This document shows positions 7,975 through 14,992 of a stretch of DNA of 35,018 bases, in pieces (positions within the stretch are counted from its first letter, which is position 1; the number at the start of each line of letters is the position of its first letter). The position numbers and the translations under genes are program-made. The notes under the pieces are model-generated. The model was not told where the DNA came from and did no database searches. It was given only the letters and a program-made list of their open reading frames with translations. Source of the DNA: JAGVYE01 sp964502785 (GTDB lineage Archaea > Nanobdellota > Nanobdellia > Woesearchaeales > GW2011-AR9); NCBI GenBank assembly GCA_964502785.1, contig CAZCXW010000007.1:1-35018 (forward strand), read 5' to 3'.

Positions 7975-7991
7975 AGTCAAACTTAGTCAAA
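7975..7991 (+). repeat. Tandem 7-bp direct repeat, candidate autoregulatory operator
   Basis: AGTCAAA occurs at 7975-7981 and again at 7985-7991, exactly one helical turn (10 bp) apart, between box A and the antitoxin start. Antitoxins commonly repress their own operon from such sites, and the position would block transcription initiation. Assignment as an operator is inference. Confidence 0.4.
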
Positions 7992-8004
7992 ATTAGGTGA
8001 AATA

Positions 8005-8241
8005 ATGGTGCAAGCTTTAATTGAAATTGATGAAGGAACGAATCGTGTTTTGAATATTGTGAAAGCTAAATTTGGCCTTAAAGATAAAGGAGAAGCGATA
8101 AAATTTGTGGTTTCTGATTATGTAGAACATGAAAGTGAACCTGAGCTTAGACCCGAATTTATTAAAAAAATGCAGGAAATTGTAAAACAGAAAAGTATTC
8201 TTGTTGATGACTTTGCAAAACGTTACGGACTAAAAAGTTGA
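8005..8241 (+). CDS. Antitoxin-like protein (DUF2683 type)
   Basis: This 78-aa protein begins MVQALIEIDEGTNRVLNIVKAK and has a short N-terminal strand followed by a helix pair, as in ribbon-helix-helix DNA-binding proteins. The sequence matches my memory of the archaeal DUF2683 family found upstream of RelE-like toxins. The C-terminal tail (ELRPEFIKKMQEIVK onward) is the likely toxin-wrapping part. A strong AGGTGA ribosome binding site lies 4 nt before the ATG. The next gene starts 10 bp downstream, forming a two-gene operon. The expected role is to neutralise the toxin and repress the operon. Confidence 0.8.
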   Translation: MVQALIEIDEGTNRVLNIVKAKFGLKDKGEAIKFVVSDYVEHESEPELRPEFIKKMQEIVKQKSILVDDFAKRYGLKS

Positions 8242-8251
8242 GGATTTCAAG

Positions 8252-8539
8252 GTGTATAATCTAGAACTAAAAGAGGGATTAGATAAAATATTTAAGAAGC
8301 TTACAAAGAAGAATACAAAACAGCTCGAAATAATACACAAAAAAGTTCTCGAGATTAGAGAAAATCCTTTCCATGGTTACAAAACCCTAAGAAGCCCTTT
8401 ACAAGGATTCTATCGAGTTCATATAGATAAGAATTTTGTATTGATTTTTAAGATAAATCATACAGAACAGACGATCGTATTATACCATTACGATCATCAT
8501 GATTTTGTTTACCAATGGCTACCTAAAATTGAAATATAA
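8252..8539 (+). CDS. RelE/ParE-superfamily toxin
   Basis: This 95-aa protein has an alpha-helical N-terminus and the family core KTLRSPLQGFYRVHIDKNFVLIFKI, in which the GFYRV strand and basic residues match RelE/YafQ-like mRNA interferases. RelE toxins cleave mRNA on the ribosome. ParE relatives poison gyrase, and the sequence alone does not separate them. The start is GTG at 8252, with GAGG at 8240-8243 eight bases before it, overlapping the antitoxin stop codon. This suggests translational coupling. It ends directly against the convergent mobile-domain gene. Confidence 0.8.
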   Translation: MYNLELKEGLDKIFKKLTKKNTKQLEIIHKKVLEIRENPFHGYKTLRSPLQGFYRVHIDKNFVLIFKINHTEQTIVLYHYDHHDFVYQWLPKIEI

Positions 8540-9622
8540 TTACAATATTTTCTTTACCACTCCTTTCTCCGCATCCACTTCCACCATCTCTCCATCTTTT
8601 AAGACAGAAGTGGCTTTCCCCGTTGCTGTAATGCAAGGTATTTTTAACTCGCGGCTGACAATCGCCGCATGAGATAGAATTCCCCCTTTATCCGTAATAA
8701 TCGCGCCTGCTTTCTGCATCAATGGTAATAAATCTGGTGTCGTCATTTCACAAACAAGAATGTCATTTTGCTGAAAGTGTTTTTGATTTTGAGAATTAAT
8801 GATATGTACTCTTCCTCGAACTTTTCCTTTGAAAGCAGGCATTCCTGATAATTCAGCAGTAATATTCTTTTTTTGCAAAGTCATATCCTCAAACATCTTG
8901 CCGAGAATTCTATTGTAATCAACAAACCATACGCCAAATTCTTTTGAGGCGACCGTTTCAAAATATCCTTCTAAATAATTATTTGAGAATGTTGACTGCA
9001 AGGATTTATGTAGTTTTTGCTGATTACTATCATTAGTGTGAAGAGAATGAATTATTTCTTGCAAATGAGTTAAAGCCCATTTATTTTCTTCACTGAGAAA
9101 CCATTCTTTAAAATTGTAAGAGAACTGGATTGGTTTATGCTCTTCATAAAATCCTTGCGTAAGCTGATGGTGACCGCCTCTAATAATTTCTCCAAAGATG
9201 CCCCGAGCATTAATCACAAAAATTGTTGACCATTCGTTTTCATCAGTATGAGGAACAAAATCGGCACGGTATTGATTGATATTAATCGTTTGCTCATGAA
9301 ACCAAAGAAGAGCATTTTTTATTTTTTTGCCTCTCATACGCAATTTAGGTAAGGAAGGATCGAGCGGGATAAGCCTAAGAGCGCAGGCTTCATGCTGATG
9401 TTCCTCAAAAAATTGAGTAAAAGAAGGGGATTTGAGAGCGATTTCTTTCGCGGAAAATTGGCAGGGCTTGTCGTACGGAAGACCAATAATATCCTGAAGA
9501 ACCTTCAGTCGTTCCCGCTTCTCATTATCTTCAGTACGCATCAATTCTTTATTCGGATGGTTTATTCTTTCAAACCACTCCGTAAAAGAAATTTGTGTTT
9601 GATAAAGATTGGCTAAATCCAT
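8540..9622 (-). CDS. PEP-utiliser mobile-domain protein, paralogue 1
   Basis: The last 100 residues of this 360-aa protein form the swivelling phosphohistidine domain of PEP synthase/PPDK (PEP-utilisers mobile domain). It includes GGILSHAAIVSRE, whose H318 is the expected phospho-accepting histidine, and PCITATG after it. Upstream, STIFVINARGIFGEIIRGG (about 150-168) recalls part of the PPDK N-terminal ATP-grasp, but the full ATP-binding domain and the PEP-binding TIM barrel are absent. It cannot be a complete PEP synthase and may pass phosphate to or from partners (inference). It is divergent from a TrmB-like regulator and shares its TATA element. A paralogue lies at 11182. Confidence 0.82.
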   Translation of the reverse strand: MDLANLYQTQISFTEWFERINHPNKELMRTEDNEKRERLKVLQDIIGLPYDKPCQFSAKEIALKSPSFTQFFEEHQHEACALRLIPLDPSLPKLRMRGKKIKNALLWFHEQTININQYRADFVPHTDENEWSTIFVINARGIFGEIIRGGHHQLTQGFYEEHKPIQFSYNFKEWFLSEENKWALTHLQEIIHSLHTNDSNQQKLHKSLQSTFSNNYLEGYFETVASKEFGVWFVDYNRILGKMFEDMTLQKKNITAELSGMPAFKGKVRGRVHIINSQNQKHFQQNDILVCEMTTPDLLPLMQKAGAIITDKGGILSHAAIVSRELKIPCITATGKATSVLKDGEMVEVDAEKGVVKKIL

Positions 9623-9650
9623 GATGCACCAGAAAACGAAAAGGAATATT

Positions 9651-9660
9651 TATAATTATA
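9651..9660. promoter_or_regulatory. Palindromic bidirectional TATA element
   Basis: TATAATTATA is a perfect 10-bp palindrome midway between two divergent starts. The TrmB-like ATG (9684) is 28 nt to the right of its centre and the mobile-domain ATG (9622) about 34 nt to the left. One box A could thus serve both directions. Confidence 0.55.
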
Positions 9661-9677
9661 GGACTCACACCAGTCCT
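9660..9677. promoter_or_regulatory. Inverted repeat, candidate TrmB-type operator
   Basis: AGGACT and AGTCCT are perfect 6-bp arms around a 6-nt spacer (CACACC). The site abuts the shared TATA element and covers the expected start of the regulator's transcript. That is a typical position for autorepression. Binding is inferred, not shown. Confidence 0.45.
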
Positions 9678-9683
9678 TGGTTC

Positions 9684-10448
9684 ATGATTTCCGAAAATTT
9701 TCTTAAAGAAATGGGATTCACTCAGTATGAAATAAAAATATTTTTGGCGATGCTCGGGGGAGCTGCGACTGCCAGCCATATTGCGAGAACTGCTGACATT
9801 CCTTCCAATAAAGTGTATGAGAGCCTCTCCAATCTGGAGAAGAAAGGTTTTGTCGCAACTTTAGGACTTATACCAAAAAAGTACAAAATGACGGGAATAG
9901 AAAAATTTAGAGAACTCGTCTCTGAAAAAGAGAAAATTCTTGAAAACCTGCAACAGGGAATAAAAAAATTTGAAAAAATTCTTTCTGAACCGGTACTAAC
10001 TTCAACAGAAAATATCGCCCTCGTTTTGCAAGGAAAAGAGAAAATAATCCGCAAACTTGACGAAATAACGCCTCAATTAAAAGTGTATCAATATAATCTT
10101 GGCGGAAATCTCATCTTTTCTTACAAAGGGGGACGGTTGGTTAGGGATGCGATAAAACGCGGTGTTGATTTTCGTTTTTTGATTCATAATGATCCTTCTC
10201 GAAAAGAGATTTACCGCAAGTGGAGTGCAATCGGCGTTAAGATTCGTTTTTATGCCAAAGAAGAACACATGAGCATTCGCTTCTCAAGTTTTGATGGGAA
10301 AATTGCGCGGATAACGATTGGCAAGCCGCAAATCGAAAAAGAAGAAAATTATCTTACATTCTGGATAGAATCGCCTGCTTTTGCCTTACTATTAAAAGAT
10401 CAATTTTTGGAGATGTGGAAAAAAGCGAGAGAGTTTATGAATAACTAG
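9684..10448 (+). CDS. TrmB-like transcriptional regulator
   Basis: This 254-aa protein has an N-terminal winged helix-turn-helix (ENFLKEMGFTQYEIKIFLAML, then ATASHIARTADIPSNKVYESLSNLEKKGFV). A short coiled segment follows, then a C-terminal effector domain with GRLVRDAIKRGVDFRFLI, as in TrmB family proteins. TrmB regulators usually sense sugars and repress or activate sugar metabolism genes in archaea. I chose the ATG at 9684 because the open frame upstream of it crosses the promoter. It is divergent from one phosphohistidine-domain gene and upstream of a HAD gene and a second such gene, which suggests it controls the cluster. Confidence 0.85.
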   Translation: MISENFLKEMGFTQYEIKIFLAMLGGAATASHIARTADIPSNKVYESLSNLEKKGFVATLGLIPKKYKMTGIEKFRELVSEKEKILENLQQGIKKFEKILSEPVLTSTENIALVLQGKEKIIRKLDEITPQLKVYQYNLGGNLIFSYKGGRLVRDAIKRGVDFRFLIHNDPSRKEIYRKWSAIGVKIRFYAKEEHMSIRFSSFDGKIARITIGKPQIEKEENYLTFWIESPAFALLLKDQFLEMWKKAREFMNN

Positions 10449-10561
10449 CATCGAAAGGTAGATGAATTTGAAAACAGTATCTAATGTATGAAAAAAGAGA
10501 TATTCTTCCTCTCTATCATCTTCTTCTCTGCATTTTCTTTTCAATAAAAATCACCATAATA

Positions 10562-10570
10562 TTTTTAAAG
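10562..10570 (+). promoter_or_regulatory. Box A of the HAD/mobile-domain operon
   Basis: TTTTTAAAG is centred 25 nt before the ATG at 10591. The rest of the 142-bp gap from 10449 is pyrimidine-rich with no other feature I can name. Confidence 0.5.
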
Positions 10571-10590
10571 CGACCCCACAAATAGATTCT

Positions 10591-11178
10591 ATGGCTGAAG
10601 TTAAGATCTATGATTGGAATGGAACACTCGTCACGGTGGACGGATTCCGCCGCTGGGTTCGTGATACTAATCTTGCTTTGGCAGTACGTTTTTACGATTC
10701 TGGCCAGGAAGAAAGGACGGCAGCAACTCAGGATATCAAAAAAATCTTTGAATATGCTTCCAATGAGGGGTTATACCCTGTCGAATTATTTCCTGGTGTT
10801 GCAGAACGCTTGCAGCAGGATCAAAAAGAAGGATATCAACGGCTTGTTTTCAGCACTATTTCTCCTGATACTCTCAATAAGCAAGCTCAAGCTTTGGGAA
10901 TAAGAGATAAAATTGATCAAATTATCCCTCTTGATGACGTTCTGAAGTATGGAAATATCGTCGGTGCAGTGAAAGAAGATCCGCGCGTGTATGCGCACCT
11001 TGTTCAGATGCTTGGTTTAGAAAAAGCCCAAGCATATACTGATGATACGCCTGCCAGGGCCGTTGCTGCCGCTGAGTCGAGAGCGTTCAATAAAGTATAC
11101 TTATTTGATCCTAAGAATGCTGCCAAGCCAGGCGAAGGGTATTCTGTCATCGATAATATCTTTAAAGCCGCAGGATAA
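10591..11178 (+). CDS. HAD-superfamily hydrolase-like protein with DxN motif
   Basis: This 195-aa protein follows the HAD layout: motif I YDWNGTL (D8, N10), a helical cap region (about 15-70), motif II FSTIS (S88/T89), a lysine near 128, and motif IV TDDTPA (D151/D152). The nucleophile D8 is present. The second aspartate of the usual DxD, which acts as acid/base in HAD phosphatases, is N10 here. Activity may therefore be lowered or altered. The gene starts a two-gene operon: its stop is only 3 bp before the ATG of mobile-domain paralogue 2. A role in dephosphorylating a metabolite or partner of that protein is inference. Confidence 0.8.
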   Translation: MAEVKIYDWNGTLVTVDGFRRWVRDTNLALAVRFYDSGQEERTAATQDIKKIFEYASNEGLYPVELFPGVAERLQQDQKEGYQRLVFSTISPDTLNKQAQALGIRDKIDQIIPLDDVLKYGNIVGAVKEDPRVYAHLVQMLGLEKAQAYTDDTPARAVAAAESRAFNKVYLFDPKNAAKPGEGYSVIDNIFKAAG

Positions 11179-11181
11179 AAT

Positions 11182-12231
11182 ATGGCAGATGATACTAGCC
11201 GCATAATCTCCCTTATCAAACAACACGGTCTGCATATCGGTCCCCGGCGGAATCTTTCTTTCTTTTCCATGTCAACGGTTAGCCGTGGATATACTCAAGA
11301 ACTCCGTCAACTTCTCGGATTTTCATATGATGTCTTTGGAGGAATGGTCGAAGAAAATCAAACTCTTAGCATTGTGAACGACGCGGCAGTTGTGAAAAAA
11401 GTGGAATCCTTCCTCCAACAGCATCCGCGCCAATTGGACGAGCATATTTTCCCGCTGACAAAGAAATATTTGGAAGAATATAATAATCCTCAATCTCTGC
11501 TCTTTCATGCCGACTTGCATCAAATCTTATCATTTTATCCCTCTTATTTTGGTATCATCGGGATATACAATGCTCTCAATCGCTACGTTACAGAAACAGA
11601 CTATCGGCTGCTAACATCAGAGCAATTGCAGGCTATAGGATCGTTTCGGAATCAGTTAGGAGGAATGTACCCAATCATCGATGCGCATCTGATGAAGCAG
11701 TTTCAGCACTATCCTCCGGGGAAACTATTAGGGTATCTTACATTTGGAGAGATGAAAGCATTTTTAGCGAGCGGAGCGATTCCACCTAATTTGTCTGAAC
11801 GGCAACAAGAGTGCATCTATCTTTATGTTGAACAGGGAAATAAGGAGTTCATCATTACTGATCGAATGGCTGCCGCAGAATGTAAGAAATTTCTCTATCC
11901 AAAAATTGAAAAAGGCGTGACAACACTAACCGGCCAATCTATTTACCCGGGAAAAGTTACGGGAACGGTCGCTATCATGCCGCGAAATTCTGAACTGCCT
12001 GCTGATGCGATAATTGTCACTTCCATGACTACGGTGAATGAAGCCTCTTTCATTGCCAGAGCAAAAGCAATAGTAGCAGATGAAGGCGGAGTACTCTGCC
12101 ATGCGGCAATAATTGCTAGAGAATTGAAGAAGCCTTGCATCGTGGGAACTAAAATAGGTTCCAGATTATTCAAAGAAGGCGATCTCGTAGAAGTTGATGC
12201 TTATGAAGGAACGATACGAAAAATTCTCTGA
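11182..12231 (+). CDS. PEP-utiliser mobile-domain protein, paralogue 2
   Basis: This 349-aa protein ends in the same phosphohistidine swivel domain as paralogue 1: GGVLCHAAIIARELKKPCIVGT with H307. In both proteins the domain motif begins 48 residues from the C-terminus. The N-terminal 240 residues differ from paralogue 1 and I do not recognise them. There is no ATP-grasp or PEP-binding barrel. It is co-transcribed with the HAD gene (3-bp gap) and lies 9 bp from the convergent asparaginase gene. It probably carries phosphate on histidine for partners encoded nearby or elsewhere (inference). Confidence 0.82.
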   Translation: MADDTSRIISLIKQHGLHIGPRRNLSFFSMSTVSRGYTQELRQLLGFSYDVFGGMVEENQTLSIVNDAAVVKKVESFLQQHPRQLDEHIFPLTKKYLEEYNNPQSLLFHADLHQILSFYPSYFGIIGIYNALNRYVTETDYRLLTSEQLQAIGSFRNQLGGMYPIIDAHLMKQFQHYPPGKLLGYLTFGEMKAFLASGAIPPNLSERQQECIYLYVEQGNKEFIITDRMAAAECKKFLYPKIEKGVTTLTGQSIYPGKVTGTVAIMPRNSELPADAIIVTSMTTVNEASFIARAKAIVADEGGVLCHAAIIARELKKPCIVGTKIGSRLFKEGDLVEVDAYEGTIRKIL

Positions 12232-12240
12232 GCTAAATCT

Positions 12241-13335
12241 CTATATTTCTTTTTCAGGAGGTGTAACTTCGCCGGCATAATTTATTCTCATTGCTTTCTT
12301 GTAATCTTCAATACTGGAACAAAGTCCATTACCTATTAACCATCGTACTTTCACATCAACGGCAGTGTCGGTATGATCATAACAGGGTATGCCTCCTGCT
12401 TTTATGGCTTGTAGACCAGTTTCGTAATGAGCTCCTCCAGCGCTTCCACCAACAAACTTCGTCGTAATAAATATAGGTATCATGTATTCTTGAGTGGCTT
12501 GTTTGATCACAGGTATAAGGTTATATTGTCCTTCACAACAGACATTACCTTCACCTAAAGATTTTAAAATCAACGCAGAAATTCCGCCGCCGGTTATGAA
12601 ACCTAAAACGACATTTGGATCAGTTCCTGGTGTCAATTCAAAACTCACGACTCCTCGCCCAAATTTTGGAGCCAGGTTTAACTTATTTGCAGTATTCTCT
12701 TTTTTATGTAAAAGATTAGTATTTAAGTTAACTCCTTTCGCATCAATCGTCCCTACGATAGGATATGCTGGCGAAGCAAAAGCATCAAAATCTTTCTCGC
12801 TAGTTTTCAGTACTCTGCTTCCAAGATAAATTTTATTCCAAAAATTGACGATTACTTCAGCAACATTCAAATCGATAGCTTTACTTAATGTTCTGAAAAA
12901 ATTTTCTAGGTTGAAGATACCATCTCCACCAGTTTCATAAATCGGATTCTGCGCTCCGGTTATACCCACGGGAATTCTTAATCCTGATTTTCCTGGTTCT
13001 TTACCATGCAACGCTAGCGCAAGAGCAGTCGAAGTGTAGGCTAACGTATCAGTGCCATGGGCTATTGCCACAGCGTCATACTTTTCCTCATCTTGAGCTT
13101 TTTTTATTCTAAAAATTAACTTTTCCCAATCATTCGGACCCATATTCGTACTATCTTTTGATGTAACATACTCAAAAATAATCTCAGACTGTTTGAATGA
13201 TTTCTTGATAATAGGTTCGCATGCTTTTTGAAAAATTTTTGAATCTTTTGGCGGTACTAAAACAACGTCATTCCCGCGTTTTTCCGGAACTTGACCTATC
13301 GTTCCACCATTGTAGAGGAAGAGAATTTTAACCAT
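12241..13335 (-). CDS. L-asparaginase-like amidohydrolase
   Basis: This is an asparaginase/glutaminase family protein of 364 aa. It has NGGTIG (9-14, first catalytic threonine T12), the second motif HGTDTLAYTS, and TGAQNPIYETGGDG. It would hydrolyse L-asparagine to aspartate and ammonia in the cytoplasm. The related GatD subunit of Glu-tRNA(Gln) amidotransferase carries an extra N-terminal domain and partners GatE. Neither is seen here, but sequence alone does not fully exclude an amidotransferase role. The ATG at 13335 is chosen because TTTATCAA (13357-13364) is centred 26 nt upstream and the family begins just before the GGTI motif. Confidence 0.85.
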   Translation of the reverse strand: MVKILFLYNGGTIGQVPEKRGNDVVLVPPKDSKIFQKACEPIIKKSFKQSEIIFEYVTSKDSTNMGPNDWEKLIFRIKKAQDEEKYDAVAIAHGTDTLAYTSTALALALHGKEPGKSGLRIPVGITGAQNPIYETGGDGIFNLENFFRTLSKAIDLNVAEVIVNFWNKIYLGSRVLKTSEKDFDAFASPAYPIVGTIDAKGVNLNTNLLHKKENTANKLNLAPKFGRGVVSFELTPGTDPNVVLGFITGGGISALILKSLGEGNVCCEGQYNLIPVIKQATQEYMIPIFITTKFVGGSAGGAHYETGLQAIKAGGIPCYDHTDTAVDVKVRWLIGNGLCSSIEDYKKAMRINYAGEVTPPEKEI

Positions 13336-13356
13336 CAACTGATTAACTAGAAAGAA

Positions 13357-13364
13357 TTGATAAA
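13357..13364 (-). promoter_or_regulatory. Box A of the asparaginase gene
   Basis: TTTATCAA on the minus strand is centred 26 nt before the ATG at 13335 and decides that start. Confidence 0.45.
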
Positions 13365-13470
13365 CTTTTTGGTCTTCCAACACAATCCTTTTTGTGAGTG
13401 ATGGATACATTCTTCTCGAAAAAAATTGAAAAAAACGGCAAAATCACTCACTTTCGAATTGTACCGGAAT

Positions 13471-14031
13471 TTATAAAGTTCTTAATATTGCTTTAAATTT
13501 GTCTTTTGAAGGACTTTCAATTTCTTCGACAACCAATTCTTTTGGCGGCCAAGCAGAAGGAAAGGCTCTAAAGATGACACTCCCGTATTTTACCGATCCA
13601 GAAACAGGAGGGATATGTTTTACCGGCATTCGCTCCACAACATCGGCAATGCTTATCTCGGATGGCGATAATAATGGAATTGGTTTAGTATAATCTACCG
13701 TGTCATCTATTTCATATAATGAAACGGCATCATCTTCTCGTCGAAAAATTCCTGAAGTGGTATAATAATCTTCTCCGAGCACAACTCTTTCAACGCCTGC
13801 TGGCAATTGTAACCGCATCTGATAATATAATTGCCCAAACTCTATAATGCGCACTCTTCCGTGAGGTAAATAGAAATTCCTTACGGGATGAATAAAAGCT
13901 GTGTTCTTATCAATATCATTTGCACTGGTGAAATTTCCATGTGTGAAAAAAATAAGTTCGTACCCATTTTCAGTTGTATTTATTGTAGGATAAAAACTTA
14001 ATTTTTCCAAATCAGAGATATTAATATCCAT
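13471..14031 (-). CDS. Unknown soluble protein, 186 aa
   Basis: I do not recognise this protein. It has no signal peptide or membrane segment. It is rich in beta-type residues and prolines, and contains an HGNF and a YLPHGRVRIIEFGQ segment. The C-terminal part (ISIADVVERMPVKHIPPV onward) ends in basic residues. I prefer the ATG at 14031 over the one at 14055 because ATTTAAAT (14054-14061) is centred 26-27 nt before it. It is a single gene, in the same direction as the upstream end of the asparaginase gene but with its own promoter. Confidence 0.65.
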   Translation of the reverse strand: MDINISDLEKLSFYPTINTTENGYELIFFTHGNFTSANDIDKNTAFIHPVRNFYLPHGRVRIIEFGQLYYQMRLQLPAGVERVVLGEDYYTTSGIFRREDDAVSLYEIDDTVDYTKPIPLLSPSEISIADVVERMPVKHIPPVSGSVKYGSVIFRAFPSAWPPKELVVEEIESPSKDKFKAILRTL

Positions 14032-14053
14032 AACCCAAAAATATTTTTTACAC

Positions 14054-14061
14054 ATTTAAAT
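14054..14061 (-). promoter_or_regulatory. Box A of the 13471-14031 gene
   Basis: ATTTAAAT is palindromic and centred 26-27 nt before the ATG at 14031. Confidence 0.45.
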
Positions 14062-14192
14062 AATTTTCTAATCGGACACTATTCAAAAAGTGAAGGTCTT
14101 TAATTGATAGATATAGCAAAGGCACTAAATAAACGAACAACTATAGAACAGGATACAAATCGAACTCACATAAATCCAAACCCACCACAACC

Positions 14193-14202
14193 TTTTTAAA
14201 TA
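14193..14202 (+). promoter_or_regulatory. Box A of the ribosomal-protein cluster
   Basis: TTTTTAAATA predicts a transcription start near 14223. This gives an L7Ae mRNA leader of about 90 nt, which is long for this genome, where most genes appear leaderless. Confidence 0.55.
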
Positions 14203-14228
14203 AACCACCTCTTTAGAGAATATTACCA

Positions 14229-14288
14229 ATGAAGTTGGCTCTTCAACGAGGTAAGTTTTTCTTTTACCTTGAAGAGAAATGTCATTGA
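14229..14288 (+). CDS. Possible 19-aa leader ORF upstream of L7Ae
   Basis: An ATG 6 nt after the predicted transcript start opens a 19-codon frame (MKLALQRGK onward) ending in TGA, 23 bp before the L7Ae ATG. It overlaps the leader hairpin completely. It may be a translated leader peptide that affects hairpin folding, or a chance frame. Confidence 0.3.
   Translation: MKLALQRGKFFFYLEEKCH
14239..14276 (+). promoter_or_regulatory. Bulged hairpin in the L7Ae mRNA leader
   Basis: CTCTTCAA (14239-14246) pairs perfectly with TTGAAGAG (14269-14276), and inside it GGTAA (14250-14254) pairs with TTACC (14264-14268). Only the 5' strand has a 3-nt bulge (CGA). L7Ae binds kink-turns, which also have a 3-nt one-sided bulge, and leader-mediated autoregulation of L7Ae is known in archaea. 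The tandem G-A pairs of a true kink-turn are not evident here. Confidence 0.5.
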
Positions 14289-14311
14289 CAAACTGTGTCG
14301 AGGTCAAAAAT

Positions 14312-14629
14312 ATGGCTAATGAAGGAAAAATCTTAGAAGCCGTGGAAATCGCGCGCACCACTGGAAAGATTCGCAAAGGCGCCAATGAAACTACAAAAGC
14401 AATCGAAAAAGGGCAAGCCAAGCTTGTGGTCTATGCTTCTGATGTGACACCAAAAGAAATCATCATGCATTTGCCGTTGTTATGCAAAGATAAAAATATT
14501 CTTTGTGTCGCTGTTTCAAAGAAGGAAGATCTTGGCGCAGCCGCGGGATTACCGGTGTCTACGGCGGCAGTGGCCATCGTGAAAGAAGGAGATGCCAAAG
14601 CGGCGATTGAAAGCCTTTCAGAACAGTAA
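14312..14629 (+). CDS. rpl7ae: Ribosomal protein L7Ae (eL8-type, kink-turn binding)
   Basis: This 105-aa protein has the L7Ae/L30e fold signature: GKIRKGANETTKAIEKGQAK, VVYASDVTPKEIIMHLP, and the variable-loop region GAAAGLPVSTAAVAIV. In archaea it is a 50S ribosomal protein and also the core protein of box C/D and H/ACA RNPs and RNase P. The ATG at 14312 has GAGGT 7 nt upstream. An in-frame ATG at 14279 would add 11 unrelated residues and lies inside the leader. It is the first gene of the cluster L7Ae-eS28-eL24-Ndk-aEF-2. Confidence 0.95.
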   Translation: MANEGKILEAVEIARTTGKIRKGANETTKAIEKGQAKLVVYASDVTPKEIIMHLPLLCKDKNILCVAVSKKEDLGAAAGLPVSTAAVAIVKEGDAKAAIESLSEQ

Positions 14630-14643
14630 ACTGGTGAATTGTT

Positions 14644-14946
14644 ATGGTTAAAAAAATGCTAGGGGGTAAACCCCAAGAGGAAGAAATACGCGTTGAAGGA
14701 GAAGTGCGCTTCACGGAAGCCACGCCGGCGGAAGTAAGGGAAATTGTTTCACGCGCCGGGTCGAGGGGAGAGTTAACTCAAGTTATGTGTCAAATTCTGG
14801 AAGGAAGAGATAAGAATAAAGCGATACGTCGCAACATCAAAGGTCCTGTGCAAGTGGGAGATATCTTAATGCTTACGGAAACGGAAATCGAAGCGCAGCG
14901 AACTGGCGGCGGACGTTTTCATAAAGGACCGAAAAAGGAACGGTGA
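14644..14946 (+). CDS. rps28e: Ribosomal protein eS28
   Basis: This 100-aa protein contains the eS28 core: PAEVREIVSRAGSRGELTQV, followed by QILEGRDKNKAIRRNIKGPV and VGDILMLTETEIEA. It is an OB-fold protein of the 30S subunit. It is longer than the usual archaeal form of about 70 aa, with about 15 extra residues at each end (N-terminal VKKMLGGKPQEEE, C-terminal GGGRFHKGPKKER). GGTGA lies about 7 nt before the ATG, and the L7Ae stop is 14 bp upstream. Confidence 0.93.
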   Translation: MVKKMLGGKPQEEEIRVEGEVRFTEATPAEVREIVSRAGSRGELTQVMCQILEGRDKNKAIRRNIKGPVQVGDILMLTETEIEAQRTGGGRFHKGPKKER

Positions 14947-14992
14947 TGCAAATGATATACGGCTCTTTCAATCCAAGAGGTGAAGATTAACC

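Noticed and set aside
8540..12231. Complete PEP synthase or PPDK
   Set aside because: Neither protein has the full ATP-grasp domain or the PEP-binding barrel, and both are under half the family length.
14239..14276. A canonical kink-turn for L7Ae
   Set aside because: The helix has the right one-sided 3-nt bulge, but the positions after it form Watson-Crick or G-U pairs, not the tandem sheared G-A pairs. I keep it only as a variant candidate.
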